From: Verrucomicrobiota bacterium
GTDB lineage: Bacteria > Verrucomicrobiota > Verrucomicrobiia > Opitutales > Opitutaceae
DNA length: 51,993 bases
NCBI GenBank assembly: GCA_023457715.1
Contig: JAEWKR010000139.1
Location: forward strand, 1 to 51,993
Direction of reading: 5' to 3'
The position numbers and the translations under genes are program-made. How positions within the stretch are numbered: position 1 is the first letter of the stretch; each line of letters opens with the position of its first letter. Below, in pieces: positions 45,115-51,993 of the stretch. The notes under the pieces were generated by a model that made no database searches, was not told the origin of the DNA, and worked only from the letters and a program-made list of their open reading frames with translations.

Positions 45115-45429
45115 ATGCTCCGCAAAGCCTTCGTCATGTCAGTCAATGCCGGCGCGGAAGCCGAGTACGCGCGGCGCCATCAGCCGATCTGGGCCGAGCT
45201 GGAGGCGGTGTTGAAAGCGCACGGCGTCCACAATTACTCGATCTTCCTGCACGAGCAGACCCACCAGCTCTTTGGCTATGTGGAGATTGAGGACGAGGCC
45301 CGCTGGGCCGCCATCGCGCAGACGGAGGTCTGTCAGCGGTGGTGGAAGCACATGGGGGACATCATGCCCTCCAACCCGGATCACAGCCCCGTGTCGGTCG
45401 GGCTGAAGGAAGTGTTTCACCTCGACTGA
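45115..45429 (+). CDS. rhaM: L-rhamnose mutarotase
   Basis: 104-aa dimeric ferredoxin-like enzyme interconverting rhamnose anomers. Conserved features are 'EYARRHQPIWAELEAVLKAH', 'NYSIFLHEQTHQLFGYVEIE' and the C-terminal 'WWKHMGDIMPSNPD', with the His and Trp residues of the active-site pocket. It supports rhamnose or rhamnogalacturonan use by the locus. Confidence 0.92.
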   Translation: MLRKAFVMSVNAGAEAEYARRHQPIWAELEAVLKAHGVHNYSIFLHEQTHQLFGYVEIEDEARWAAIAQTEVCQRWWKHMGDIMPSNPDHSPVSVGLKEVFHLD

Positions 45430-45462
45430 CCGCGGTCCAGCAAACCCTCTGCCCTGATCCCG

Positions 45463-46209
45463 ATGATTCACCGCCTGCTGCTCCTGCTTGCCCTGTCACT
45501 CGCCGGTGGCGTCCAGGCCGCGGAGACCCCGCGCAACCCGCCGCGGATTTTTCTCATCGGCGATTCCACGATGGCCAACAAGCCGTTGGAGCTGCCGGAA
45601 CGCGGCTGGGGCATGGCCCTCCCCGCCCTGCTTCAGGAGGGCGTGAAGGTGGAGAACCACGCGGTGAACGGCCGGAGCACGAAGAGCTTCATTGACGAGG
45701 AGCGTTGGGACCAGGTGCGCGCCGCGCTCGAACCCGGCGACTGGCTGATCATCCAGTTCGGTCACAACGACGAGAAGCAGGAAGACCCGCGGCGGTACGC
45801 CGATCCGGCGACCACGTATCGTGACAACCTCCGCCGGTTTGTGCGCGAGGCGCGGGCCAGGGGCGCAACGCCCCTGCTTGCGACCCCCGTTTGTCGCCGG
45901 AAATTCGACGCCGCGGGCACCCTGGTGGACACCCACGGGGCCTACCCAGACGCGGTGCGGGCCGTCGCGATGGCCGAGCGGGTGCCGCTGCTCGACCTCG
46001 AACGCGCCACCGCCGCCTGGCTGCAAGCCGCCGGCCCGGAAGCGTCAAAGGCCTTCTTCATGTGGATTGCGCCGGGCGCGCATCCGAAGCTGCTCGAAGG
46101 CAAACAGGATGACACCCACTTCGTGGCCGCTGGCGCCGAACACGTAGCCCGCCTCGCCGTCGAAGAAATCCGCCGCCTGCATCTACCCTTGGTCGATTGG
46201 TTGAAGTGA
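45463..46209 (+). CDS. Rhamnogalacturonan acetylesterase-like SGNH hydrolase
   Basis: 248-aa exported esterase (signal 'MIHRLLLLLALSLAGGVQA'). SGNH blocks: 'FLIGDSTMAN' (nucleophile Ser in GDS, near residue 33), 'NHAVNGRSTKSF' (block II Gly), 'IQFGHNDEKQ' (block III Asn) and 'QDDTHFVAAGA' (catalytic Asp/His). It removes acetyl groups from pectin backbone. Family assignment is from these motifs and from the neighbouring rhaM. Confidence 0.88.
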   Translation: MIHRLLLLLALSLAGGVQAAETPRNPPRIFLIGDSTMANKPLELPERGWGMALPALLQEGVKVENHAVNGRSTKSFIDEERWDQVRAALEPGDWLIIQFGHNDEKQEDPRRYADPATTYRDNLRRFVREARARGATPLLATPVCRRKFDAAGTLVDTHGAYPDAVRAVAMAERVPLLDLERATAAWLQAAGPEASKAFFMWIAPGAHPKLLEGKQDDTHFVAAGAEHVARLAVEEIRRLHLPLVDWLK

Positions 46210-46223
46210 TCCGGAGCGATCGC

Positions 46224-46372
46224 CCAAGCTTCCGCCTAACGGCGGGACTACCTACCCAAGCCATACGGGCACGTAGTCCCGCCTTCAGGCGGGTACGTTG
46301 TCCCGCCTTTAGGCGGAATGCCTTGGTCGACGCTCGGGTACGTTGTCCCGCCTTTAGGCGGAATGCCTTGGT
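46224..46372. repeat. PAL2 palindromic repeats (four heads)
   Basis: Heads at about 46230-46250 (inverted, 'tccgcctaacggcggga'), 46272-46292, 46295-46321 and 46337-46370, with 'tgtcccgcctttaggcggaa' in the last two. The last two are tandem direct copies of ~42 bp, including 'tgccttggtcg'. Compensatory changes (tcaggc versus ttaggc/ctaacg) show stem conservation only in part. Confidence 0.8.
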
Positions 46373-46426
46373 CGGGCCTGCGGTCCATTTGACTCCCGCG
46401 CGCTCTCTGGTGCACATTCGCGCCCC

Positions 46427-46807
46427 ATGGTTAAAAAACTGCTGCACACGCGGATGCGTGTAAACGATTTGGAGCGCACCGTGAAATTCTACGAGGAGGC
46501 CCTTGGCCTCAAGGTGTCCCGCCGCAGCGTTTCGCCCCGCGGCGCGCAGATTGTTTTCCTCGAAACGCCGAACAGTGAGGAGGAAATCGAAATCTGCTAT
46601 TTTCCCAACAGCGCAAGCGTCCAGGTGCAGCCGGATCTCATGCACCTCGCGTTCGAAGTCGACAGCATCGCGTCGTTCGCCGCCGAGGTCGGCAAAAAGG
46701 GCTATCAGCTGAGCGACGGCCCCACGAAGACAAGCAGCGGGTCGACCATCGCGTTCATTGATGCCCCCGAGGGCTACGAGGTCGAACTGATCGAGCGCGC
46801 CAAGTGA
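46427..46807 (+). CDS. Lactoylglutathione lyase-like VOC protein
   Basis: 126-aa vicinal-oxygen-chelate enzyme. Metal-site positions appear in 'LLHTRMRVNDLERTVKFYEE' (His7), 'VFLETPNSEEEIEI' (Glu), 'MHLAFEVDSI' (His) and 'GYEVELIERA' (Glu), in the glyoxalase I arrangement. Glyoxalase I activity is likely but not proven. Its TGA overlaps the GTG start of the next gene. Confidence 0.85.
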   Translation: MVKKLLHTRMRVNDLERTVKFYEEALGLKVSRRSVSPRGAQIVFLETPNSEEEIEICYFPNSASVQVQPDLMHLAFEVDSIASFAAEVGKKGYQLSDGPTKTSSGSTIAFIDAPEGYEVELIERAK

Positions 46808-47556
46808 TCGCGTCCGCTCCGCAGGCGAAGATCCGCTGGTCCGGCACCTGGCTGGATGTGGTGGGCTTCGCCTTCGGTCTCGCGCTCGCGTGGATCTTCG
46901 ACTGGGAGACCGCCGATCTCATTTGGAGCCTTTGGCTCTCCAGTCTTGTGGTCGGGTACGGAATGATCGTGTGGATCCTGACCCAGCCGCTGCGGGAAGT
47001 TGCCGCCGGGGCGTGGCGCGACCGCGCGCCGCTGGCACCGGTCGCCGTTACGGGCGGGCTGCTCGGCGCCGGGACGCTCTTCATGCTCGCCTTCTTCACC
47101 GTGCACTTCGGCGGCTTTCATTTTGTGCACTCCGCCTTCCTGGCGTCGTTTTTTCCGCTCACCCCTGAAAACGGCGGTCCCCGGGTGTCCGGCGGGTTTC
47201 CGAGCCTCGGTATGTATGCCGAGGTAGTTCGTCGCTACTGGATCTTCCTGCCGGCCGCGTTCCTGGCCGAACGACATGCCTTCGCCCGGCCCAAGGCCCC
47301 GCAGACCTCCCCGGCGGACCCGGTGCGCCAGCTCGGAATTCCGCGGGTCAAACCGGGACACGACATGATGCGCCCTTATGCGAACGTCATCCGCATGCAC
47401 CTGCTGATTTTCTTTTTCGCCGCCGCGCACATCGCCCGCCTCGAGAACTTCATCCTCTATGCGGTCGCGTATGCCGCGTACTTTTTTCCGTGGCAGGCCT
47501 TCACCGCATGGCGCGCCGAGCGGAAAAACCGGAAAGTTGAAAAACTGGAAAGCTGA
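46804..47556 (+). CDS. Membrane protein of DUF6498 type
   Basis: 250-aa polytopic membrane protein starting GTG within the previous stop. About six hydrophobic segments: 'VGFAFGLALAWIF', 'WSLWLSSLVVGYGMIVWIL', 'GGLLGAGTLFMLAFFTVHFG', 'YWIFLPAAFLA', 'HLLIFFFAAAH' and 'FILYAVAYAAYFF'. DUF6498 is a tentative match from the pattern. The last ~10 residues ('KNRKVEKLES') and the TGA are read from the GAAAG/CTGAAA repeat of element M. Confidence 0.7.
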   Translation: MIASAPQAKIRWSGTWLDVVGFAFGLALAWIFDWETADLIWSLWLSSLVVGYGMIVWILTQPLREVAAGAWRDRAPLAPVAVTGGLLGAGTLFMLAFFTVHFGGFHFVHSAFLASFFPLTPENGGPRVSGGFPSLGMYAEVVRRYWIFLPAAFLAERHAFARPKAPQTSPADPVRQLGIPRVKPGHDMMRPYANVIRMHLLIFFFAAAHIARLENFILYAVAYAAYFFPWQAFTAWRAERKNRKVEKLES

Positions 47557-47590
47557 AAATCTCAGCCTTTCAGCCTTTCACCTTTTCCGT
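47530..47590. repeat. 8-bp-period repeat hairpin shared by two convergent genes (element M)
   Basis: Arm 1 'gaaaaactggaaagctgaaa' (about 47538-47558) and arm 2 'cagcctttcagcctttcacc' (47563-47582) meet in the middle. Each arm encodes the C-terminal residues and contains the stop codon of one of the two convergent genes (47556 and 47562). Confidence 0.8.
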
Positions 47591-48617
47591 TCTTCCCTTC
47601 CGCGCGTTCCCACGAGAACAGGAACTGTTGGGCCAGACCGGCGTGCGGACCAAAGTGGGCGCGGCCGAACTGCGCGAGTTGAGCCGGCTTCCAGCCTTCC
47701 AGCTGATAGCGCCGGGCAAGCGTCTTCAAAATCCAGACATCCACGGGGAAGGCCTCGCCCTTGCCGGCGCCGAAGAGCAGCGCGCAATCCGCGACCTTTT
47801 CTCCCACCCCGGGCAGATCGCAGAGCCGGGCCTTGGCCTGCGCGTAGGGCAGCTGCTCCGTTTCCTCCAGCCACCCGGGATGCTGTTGGAGGAACTGCGC
47901 CGTCTGCGCGATGTAGCGCGCGCGGAAGCCGAGCAGGCAGTCGCGTAACAGCCGCTCGGGTACGCCCGCCAGTTCGTCCCAGGTGGGCAGCCGGTACCGC
48001 AGCGACGCGACAGCGGGGGCCGCAGGGAGCAGGGCGGCGGCGGATGCAGTCTCCGCCCGCGCGGAGCCGCCCGCGGCGGTCAGCAGCGGACCGAGGTCGA
48101 GCACGGCGGGTCCCGCGATCGGCGCGCCATGACGCTGCGCGAGGAGCGCCACCATCTGTTTGATCTGCACGATCTGCTTGGTCGCGCTGCACAGAAAGCA
48201 GAGGAGAGTCTCACCGAAAGGCTGGCGCAGGATCCGCAGGCCGGGGAATGCCGTCATGCAGCGCGACAGGTGGGCGTCGCTCCGCCACGGGAGGGCGTCA
48301 GCCGGATCGGGTTCGTCCGCGCGCAGGTACCGGGCAATGGCGCTTCCCCGATCGGAGGTACCGGCTGAAGCCGGCGCTACAGGTGTGAAAGGCGCGACCG
48401 CATCGGCCGCTGACCCGAACGGGGCACTCCATTCGACGCCGCCCCCCGCGCTCACCCGCAGCGCCGCGATCAGGCTGCCAAACGTGCCGACCCAGACGTC
48501 GCCCACGGGATACCAGCGAAACGCCTGTCCGCCATCGAGGATCTCACCCAGGACGGCCGCGGTGATGCCAGGCAGCCCCGCCACCGGCTGCCAGGGCCGC
48601 CAGCCGCAGTCGCTCAC
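47562..48617 (-). CDS. OGG1-type 8-oxoguanine DNA glycosylase/lyase
   Basis: 351-aa HhH-GPD DNA repair enzyme. N-terminal 'EILDGGQAFRWYPVG' is the OGG1 domain A start. The HhH-GPD core is 'LCDLPGVGEKVADCALLFG' with the catalytic Lys in 'EKVADC', followed by 'FPVDVWILK' with the catalytic Asp. GTG 48617 overlaps the upstream TAG and is the likely start; an ATG at 48728 would extend into the neighbour. A palindromic repeat (48358-48380) is inserted in frame near residue 80 ('PVAPASAGT'). The stop lies in element M. Confidence 0.85.
   Translation of the reverse strand: MSDCGWRPWQPVAGLPGITAAVLGEILDGGQAFRWYPVGDVWVGTFGSLIAALRVSAGGGVEWSAPFGSAADAVAPFTPVAPASAGTSDRGSAIARYLRADEPDPADALPWRSDAHLSRCMTAFPGLRILRQPFGETLLCFLCSATKQIVQIKQMVALLAQRHGAPIAGPAVLDLGPLLTAAGGSARAETASAAALLPAAPAVASLRYRLPTWDELAGVPERLLRDCLLGFRARYIAQTAQFLQQHPGWLEETEQLPYAQAKARLCDLPGVGEKVADCALLFGAGKGEAFPVDVWILKTLARRYQLEGWKPAQLAQFGRAHFGPHAGLAQQFLFSWERAEGKNGKGERLKG
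48358..48380. repeat. Palindromic family 3 copy in frame in the glycosylase gene
   Basis: 23 bp identical to 8159-8181, core 'accggctgaagccgg'. On the minus strand it encodes 'VAPASAGT' in a variable loop of the N-terminal domain. Confidence 0.85.
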
Positions 48618-49084
48618 TATGCCGGCTTTTCCCAAAGGAAACTCGGCTGGCTGGCCAGCACTTCGCCGTTCGCATCGAGCAATGTCACTTTCCAGGCGAC
48701 CGGATGCACGTCGGGTCCGCCTGCCCAATCGGTGCCGGTGAGGCCCAGTTCCGCCACGTGGCTCTTGGCCGGCAGAGACGCGGTGAACGTGTACCGTTTT
48801 GCGTCAGGCGAGTCCGGGCGGATGATCTCGAGGATGAAGCGGGCAGCGTTGAGCGGGCGCGGACTTTTCACCCGCACCAGGAAAAACAGCCCGTCGTAAC
48901 TCTCCGCCTGGCTGCGGAGCACCGTTTGCCGCGACTCATCGGCCGAACCACCGAAGTAGGTCCGGATCCGATCGAAGGATTGAGCATCGCGATATTGCGG
49001 CCAGACATGCTCGAAGACGACGTCGGACGCCGCCTGCAGGGCGAGGAGCGGAGCAAACACAAACGCAAGAAGAAGCCGGCGCAT
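48617..49084 (-). CDS. Secreted protein of unknown function
   Basis: 155-aa protein with a signal peptide ('MRRLLLAFVFAPLLALQA') and a compact beta-rich body ('YDGLFFLVRVKSPRPLNAAR', 'AKSHVAELGLTGTDW', 'AWKVTLLDANGEVL'). Family not recognised. Its TAG overlaps the GTG of the glycosylase gene, so the two are co-transcribed although no functional link is evident. Confidence 0.7.
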   Translation of the reverse strand: MRRLLLAFVFAPLLALQAASDVVFEHVWPQYRDAQSFDRIRTYFGGSADESRQTVLRSQAESYDGLFFLVRVKSPRPLNAARFILEIIRPDSPDAKRYTFTASLPAKSHVAELGLTGTDWAGGPDVHPVAWKVTLLDANGEVLASQPSFLWEKPA

Positions 49085-49138
49085 GAAGGGTGAACGTTGG
49101 CGGAGGAATGGCCGCGGTGCAACTGCGCGACAGGCCGA

Positions 49139-49225
49139 GCGCCAGCGATTCGAAAGGTTCGGGTGTAGCGAAGAGCGCCAGCGATTCGAAAGGTTCGGAT
49201 GTAGCGAAGAGCGCCAGCGATTCGA
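49139..49225. repeat. REP array 6: 36-bp direct tandem copies
   Basis: One partial and two full copies (49139-49154, about 49164-49190, 49201-49225) in the same orientation, spaced by 'gaaaggttcggatgtagcga'-type sequence. The 36-bp unit is repeated head-to-tail. Confidence 0.85.
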
Positions 49226-49240
49226 TGGCCTCGTCGACCT

Positions 49241-50896
49241 TCAACGTTCGGCGTCCGATGTCCGATGCTCGACGTGCGAGTCCAACCGCACCTTCTGATA
49301 CCGTCGGATGCCCAGCGGTGCGGGCACCCAGTTTCGGACTTCAGGCGCCACCAGATAGGTCTGGGCGCCGTGATACACCGGCGTGAGCGGCATCGCTTCC
49401 AGCAGCATCGCCTCGGCTTGTTGAAACAACTCCGACCGCCGTGCCGCGTCGGACATCGTCGTCGCTTGGTCGATGAGCCGGTCATACTCCGGGTTCTTCC
49501 AGCCCGTCCAGTTGTTGCCGTGGTCCGACGTGAACAGCCCGAGAAAGGTGAGGGGATCGGGGAAGTCCGCCACCCAGGAGAAGGTCGACAAGGTGTAATT
49601 GAGCGTGCGCTGGTTCTGGAGCCAGGTCTTTTGCTCCAACGGGGTGATGTCGACCCGTACCCCGAGAACCTGCATCCACATCGCCTGGATCGCCTCCGCG
49701 ACGACCGGTTGGAGCTCGTCGTTGCGGACCTGCAAGGTGAGCGCGGGCAGCCCGCGTCCTCCGCCGAAACCCGCCTCGGTCAGAAGGGCCTGCGCGCGCG
49801 CCGCATCATGGCCGGCTTTCGCGCGCGCGGTGTAGCCGCCCGTGCCCGGCGGAGTCGCGGCGGCGGCGGCCGCGTAGGCGCCGGCAAGCGCGGTGCGTGA
49901 CAGCGTAGCGCGATCGATCGCGAGTGCGAACGCCTGCCGTACGCGCGCGTCGTTGAACGGTGGCTTCGTGGTGTTGAATTCGACGAAGGTGGTCTGGAGG
50001 AACGGGTCCGACCGCAACGCGGCCGGTTGCTCGCGACGCCACGCGGCCGCCTTCGTGACCGGAAGCGTGAACGTTACATGGAGCTGCCCGGAGCGGAAGC
50101 TGCGTTCCTCGGCATCGGGTTTCTCGATCGGGAAGAATTCGATCCGTTCGAGGGCTGTGTCGGCGGCGTTCCAGTAGTGCGGGTTCTTCACCGCCGCGAT
50201 CTTCGCGTTCGCCTTCCATTCCACCAATTGGAAGGCGCCGTTTCCGACCAGCCGGCCCGGCCGGGTCCAGCCGCCCCCTCGTTTGGACAGGGCGTCATGC
50301 TCCCGGAGCACCCGCGGGTTGATCGGATACCAGGGCGTCAGAGCGGTCAGTTGCGCGAGGTGGGGCGTGGGCCGCTCCAGCCTAAGGACCAGCGTGTGCG
50401 GGCCGTCGGCCCGCGCGCCGAGCAGAGTCGCATCGCCGGCGCGCCCGGCGTTGATCGCTTCGGCGTGCTTCAGGGGGAAGAGATACGAGGCATTTTCGAA
50501 GCCCATGGCGGGGGCTACGACCCGGCGGAATGATTGGACGAAGTCTTCGGCCACGACCGGATCACCATTGGACCATTTTGCGGTGGGCCGAAGGTGAAAC
50601 GTCCAGGCCAGGCCATCGTCGCTGATTTCCCATCGTTCCGCGGTCGCGGGAATCGGCTTCGTGGACTCCTCCTCGATGAACGTAAGCCCCTCGAAGAGTG
50701 CGTTGAGGATGTTCATGTCGGTGTACGCGGTGGTCACGGGAGGATCCAGATCCACGGGTTCCGCGGCATTGCCCACCAGCAGGGTCTTCGCGGCCGTGGC
50801 GGCGTCGGTGGCTGGCGGGCGCTGCCCGCAACCGGTCCAGCCCGCCGCGGCGGCCACGCCCAAGAGGCTCAGCATCAGAAGAGTGCGACAACGCAT
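49241..50896 (-). CDS. OppA-like peptide-binding lipoprotein
   Basis: 551-aa solute-binding protein of the SBP_bac_5 family. Lipobox 'AAGWTGC' puts the lipid Cys at residue 23. Conserved features are 'PVDLDPPVTTAYTDMNILNA' near the N-terminus, 'WTFHLRPTAKWSNGDPVVAEDF' near 95-115, and 'GLFTSDHGNNWTGWKNPEYD' in the C-terminal lobe. Start 50896 is chosen over 50908 (TTG) because it opens the signal peptide. No permease or ATPase genes are next to it, so it may be an orphan receptor. The last residues ('HRTSDAER') are read from a short 'gtccgatg' repeat. Confidence 0.88.
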   Translation of the reverse strand: MRCRTLLMLSLLGVAAAAGWTGCGQRPPATDAATAAKTLLVGNAAEPVDLDPPVTTAYTDMNILNALFEGLTFIEEESTKPIPATAERWEISDDGLAWTFHLRPTAKWSNGDPVVAEDFVQSFRRVVAPAMGFENASYLFPLKHAEAINAGRAGDATLLGARADGPHTLVLRLERPTPHLAQLTALTPWYPINPRVLREHDALSKRGGGWTRPGRLVGNGAFQLVEWKANAKIAAVKNPHYWNAADTALERIEFFPIEKPDAEERSFRSGQLHVTFTLPVTKAAAWRREQPAALRSDPFLQTTFVEFNTTKPPFNDARVRQAFALAIDRATLSRTALAGAYAAAAAATPPGTGGYTARAKAGHDAARAQALLTEAGFGGGRGLPALTLQVRNDELQPVVAEAIQAMWMQVLGVRVDITPLEQKTWLQNQRTLNYTLSTFSWVADFPDPLTFLGLFTSDHGNNWTGWKNPEYDRLIDQATTMSDAARRSELFQQAEAMLLEAMPLTPVYHGAQTYLVAPEVRNWVPAPLGIRRYQKVRLDSHVEHRTSDAER

Positions 50897-50984
50897 GTCT
50901 CGCAGCAAACTCCGGCTCGCCGGGCTGGCAAAAATTTAGTTTCTAAGAAACGCCGCCCACCGGCGTTTATCCAGCAGTTACCTC

Positions 50985-51524
50985 ATGTCGACCTTACCGC
51001 CCCATCCGCGGGAAACCGAACATGCAGACTCAAACTTCCTCGAACGGACGTTTGCGGAGCAGCACGCTCCCCTCGTCCGTTACGCCACCCGCCTCCTCGG
51101 CGACCGTGAGCGAGCGCAAGATGTCGTTCAGGACACCTTCCTCCGCTTCATGGCCCAGCCGCAGGAGTCGCTCCGCGCCTACGCCGTGGAGTGGCTGTTC
51201 ACGGTCTGTCGCCACCGCGCGATGGATGTGCTGCGCAAGGAGGGCAGGATGAGCCGGTTTGAAGAGGGACAGGTCGAACGCGTCACCGCACCCGAACCCC
51301 GACCCGGCCGCACCCTGGAGGAGGCCGAAACCCATGCCACCCTGCTCGACCTGATCGGCCACCTGCCGCCCAGCCAGCAGGAGGTGATCCGGCTGAAATT
51401 CCAGAACGGCTTCAGCTATCAGGAAATCGCCCGGATCACGCAGAAATCGATCGGGAACGTGGGGTTCCTGATCCACACCGCGGTCGCCCGCCTGCGCGCC
51501 GAGTTCGCCGCGCAGCGGCCGTAA
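50985..51524 (+). CDS. ECF-type RNA polymerase sigma factor
   Basis: 179-aa sigma factor. Region 2 about 18-85 ('LVRYATRLLGDRERAQDVVQ', 'DTFLRFMAQP', 'WLFTVCRHRAMDVLRKEG') and region 4 about 117-170 ('LPPSQQEVIRLKFQNGFSYQ', 'EIARITQKSIGNVGFLIH'). Distinct from the sigma gene at 8321 in its shorter linker. 13 bp downstream is a gene for a single-helix protein. Confidence 0.92.
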   Translation: MSTLPPHPRETEHADSNFLERTFAEQHAPLVRYATRLLGDRERAQDVVQDTFLRFMAQPQESLRAYAVEWLFTVCRHRAMDVLRKEGRMSRFEEGQVERVTAPEPRPGRTLEEAETHATLLDLIGHLPPSQQEVIRLKFQNGFSYQEIARITQKSIGNVGFLIHTAVARLRAEFAAQRP

Positions 51525-51537
51525 CGAGTAACGAGCC

Positions 51538-51993
51538 ATGACCTCACTTCGCTTGTCTCCTGACGATCCCCGGCTCACCGCGTATGCGCTGGGCGAATTG
51601 GCCGCTCCCGAACGCGACGCCGTCGAGGCGTCCCTGGCCTTTGAGCCCGAGCTGCGTGCGCGGGTGGATGAGATCCGTGCGATGGGCGCCCGGCTTGAAG
51701 CCGCACTGGCCGACGAAGCGGCCGCCGACATCATCCTCCCGCCCGCCACCGTCCGCGGGATCACGCCGGCAGCGACTGCACTCAAGGGCGGCGGCGGCGC
51801 CGTCCTCCCGGGGCGTACGACCTCAAAGCTGCTCCGCTTTCCCATCTTGTATGTCATCGCAGGCGGCCTGGCCGCTGCCTGCCTCGCCTTCCTGTTCGTG
51901 GTCCGACCGGAGGTGCGTCCGACCTCAGTTTCGGGGAACGTCGTCGTCGCCCCCCCCCCCCGCGCGGCGGCGCCCGCCGCCCCCGCGGCCCCC
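51538..51993 (+). CDS. Membrane protein next to sigma factor (3' partial)
   Basis: The frame is open from ATG 51538 to the window end (152 codons). The N-terminus 'DDPRLTAYALGELAAPERDA' resembles the N-terminal region I know from verrucomicrobial and planctomycete anti-sigma/VWA-domain (YfbK-like) proteins. A Gly/Ala-rich linker is followed by a membrane helix ('FPILYVIAGGLAAACLAFLF', about residues 101-121), then Pro/Ala-rich sequence. A run of 12 C (51950-51961) encodes Pro. Probably the sigma-factor partner, possibly with a VWA domain further on; the rest lies outside the window. Confidence 0.7.
   Translation, partial: MTSLRLSPDDPRLTAYALGELAAPERDAVEASLAFEPELRARVDEIRAMGARLEAALADEAAADIILPPATVRGITPAATALKGGGGAVLPGRTTSKLLRFPILYVIAGGLAAACLAFLFVVRPEVRPTSVSGNVVVAPPPRAAAPAAPAAP

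Noticed and set aside
45855..45880. Palindrome aggggcgcaacgcccct in the acetylesterase gene as another coding insert
   Set aside because: It encodes 'ARGATPLLATPV', a segment I expect in this SGNH family, and no other copy is in the window.
51950..51961. 12-C tract in the last, partial gene as a phase-variation switch
   Set aside because: It lies in a Pro/Ala-rich linker and the window ends 32 bp later, so neither frame nor the rest of the protein can be judged.

Overview
The window is a high-GC (roughly two-thirds G+C) bacterial chromosome segment. A verrucomicrobial origin, most likely Opitutaceae, is suggested by the duplicated C-terminal 'STRG..IAGFVV' module of the giant Ig-like protein, the sigma-factor/anti-sigma-like pairs, the YXWGXW and TPM proteins, and the style of the intergenic repeats. 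This placement is inference from family knowledge; there is no rRNA or marker gene to confirm it. The first and last genes run off the window.

Layout. 1-6844: the end of a type IV pilus/type II secretin, then a 1721-aa secreted protein with Gly-rich repeats and about eleven Ig-like domains. 7102-9741: polyprenyl diphosphate synthase, then an ECF sigma factor with a translationally coupled membrane partner. 9987-14067: class II fumarase, YjbQ and, convergent, class I fumarase. 14250-20435: small membrane protein, HrpA helicase, MgtC/DUF4010 membrane protein. 20533-23884: lipoprotein, CBS protein and a lemA-TPM-TPM operon. 23885-24938: REP arrays around a REP-associated tyrosine transposase (RAYT). 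24939-30549: unknown protein, exchanger-like membrane protein coupled to an ABC ATPase, coiled-coil secreted protein, DUF4097 protein, another REP array and a YXWGXW protein. 30722-32839: double-length ThyX-like protein and an EEP-family phosphohydrolase. 33135-37142: pantothenate/CoA cluster panB-panC-coaBC-coaX-panD. 37558-41409: clpB and psd. 41503-41583: tRNA-Leu(UAG). 41702-46209: LacI-type regulator, solute symporter, rhamnose mutarotase and rhamnogalacturonan acetylesterase, a likely pectin (rhamnogalacturonan) utilisation locus. 46427-51993: glyoxalase-like protein, membrane protein, OGG-like DNA glycosylase, secreted protein, OppA-like lipoprotein, a second ECF sigma factor and the start of its probable membrane partner.

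The genes are mostly ordinary housekeeping or carbohydrate genes. The unusual content is in the repeats. (1) About 30 copies of a REP element lie in six arrays, one of which brackets a RAYT whose first codons are themselves REP sequence. (2) At least a dozen short-period (6-9 bp) purine/pyrimidine-asymmetric tandem repeats occur, often with a complementary second arm. In seven genes the repeat contains or begins at the gene's own TGA stop. (3) Three palindromic families occur between genes and also in frame inside coding sequences (two in hrpA, one in the OGG-like glycosylase), resembling in behaviour the Rickettsia palindromic elements. No CRISPR array, prophage, or classical IS with long inverted repeats was seen.
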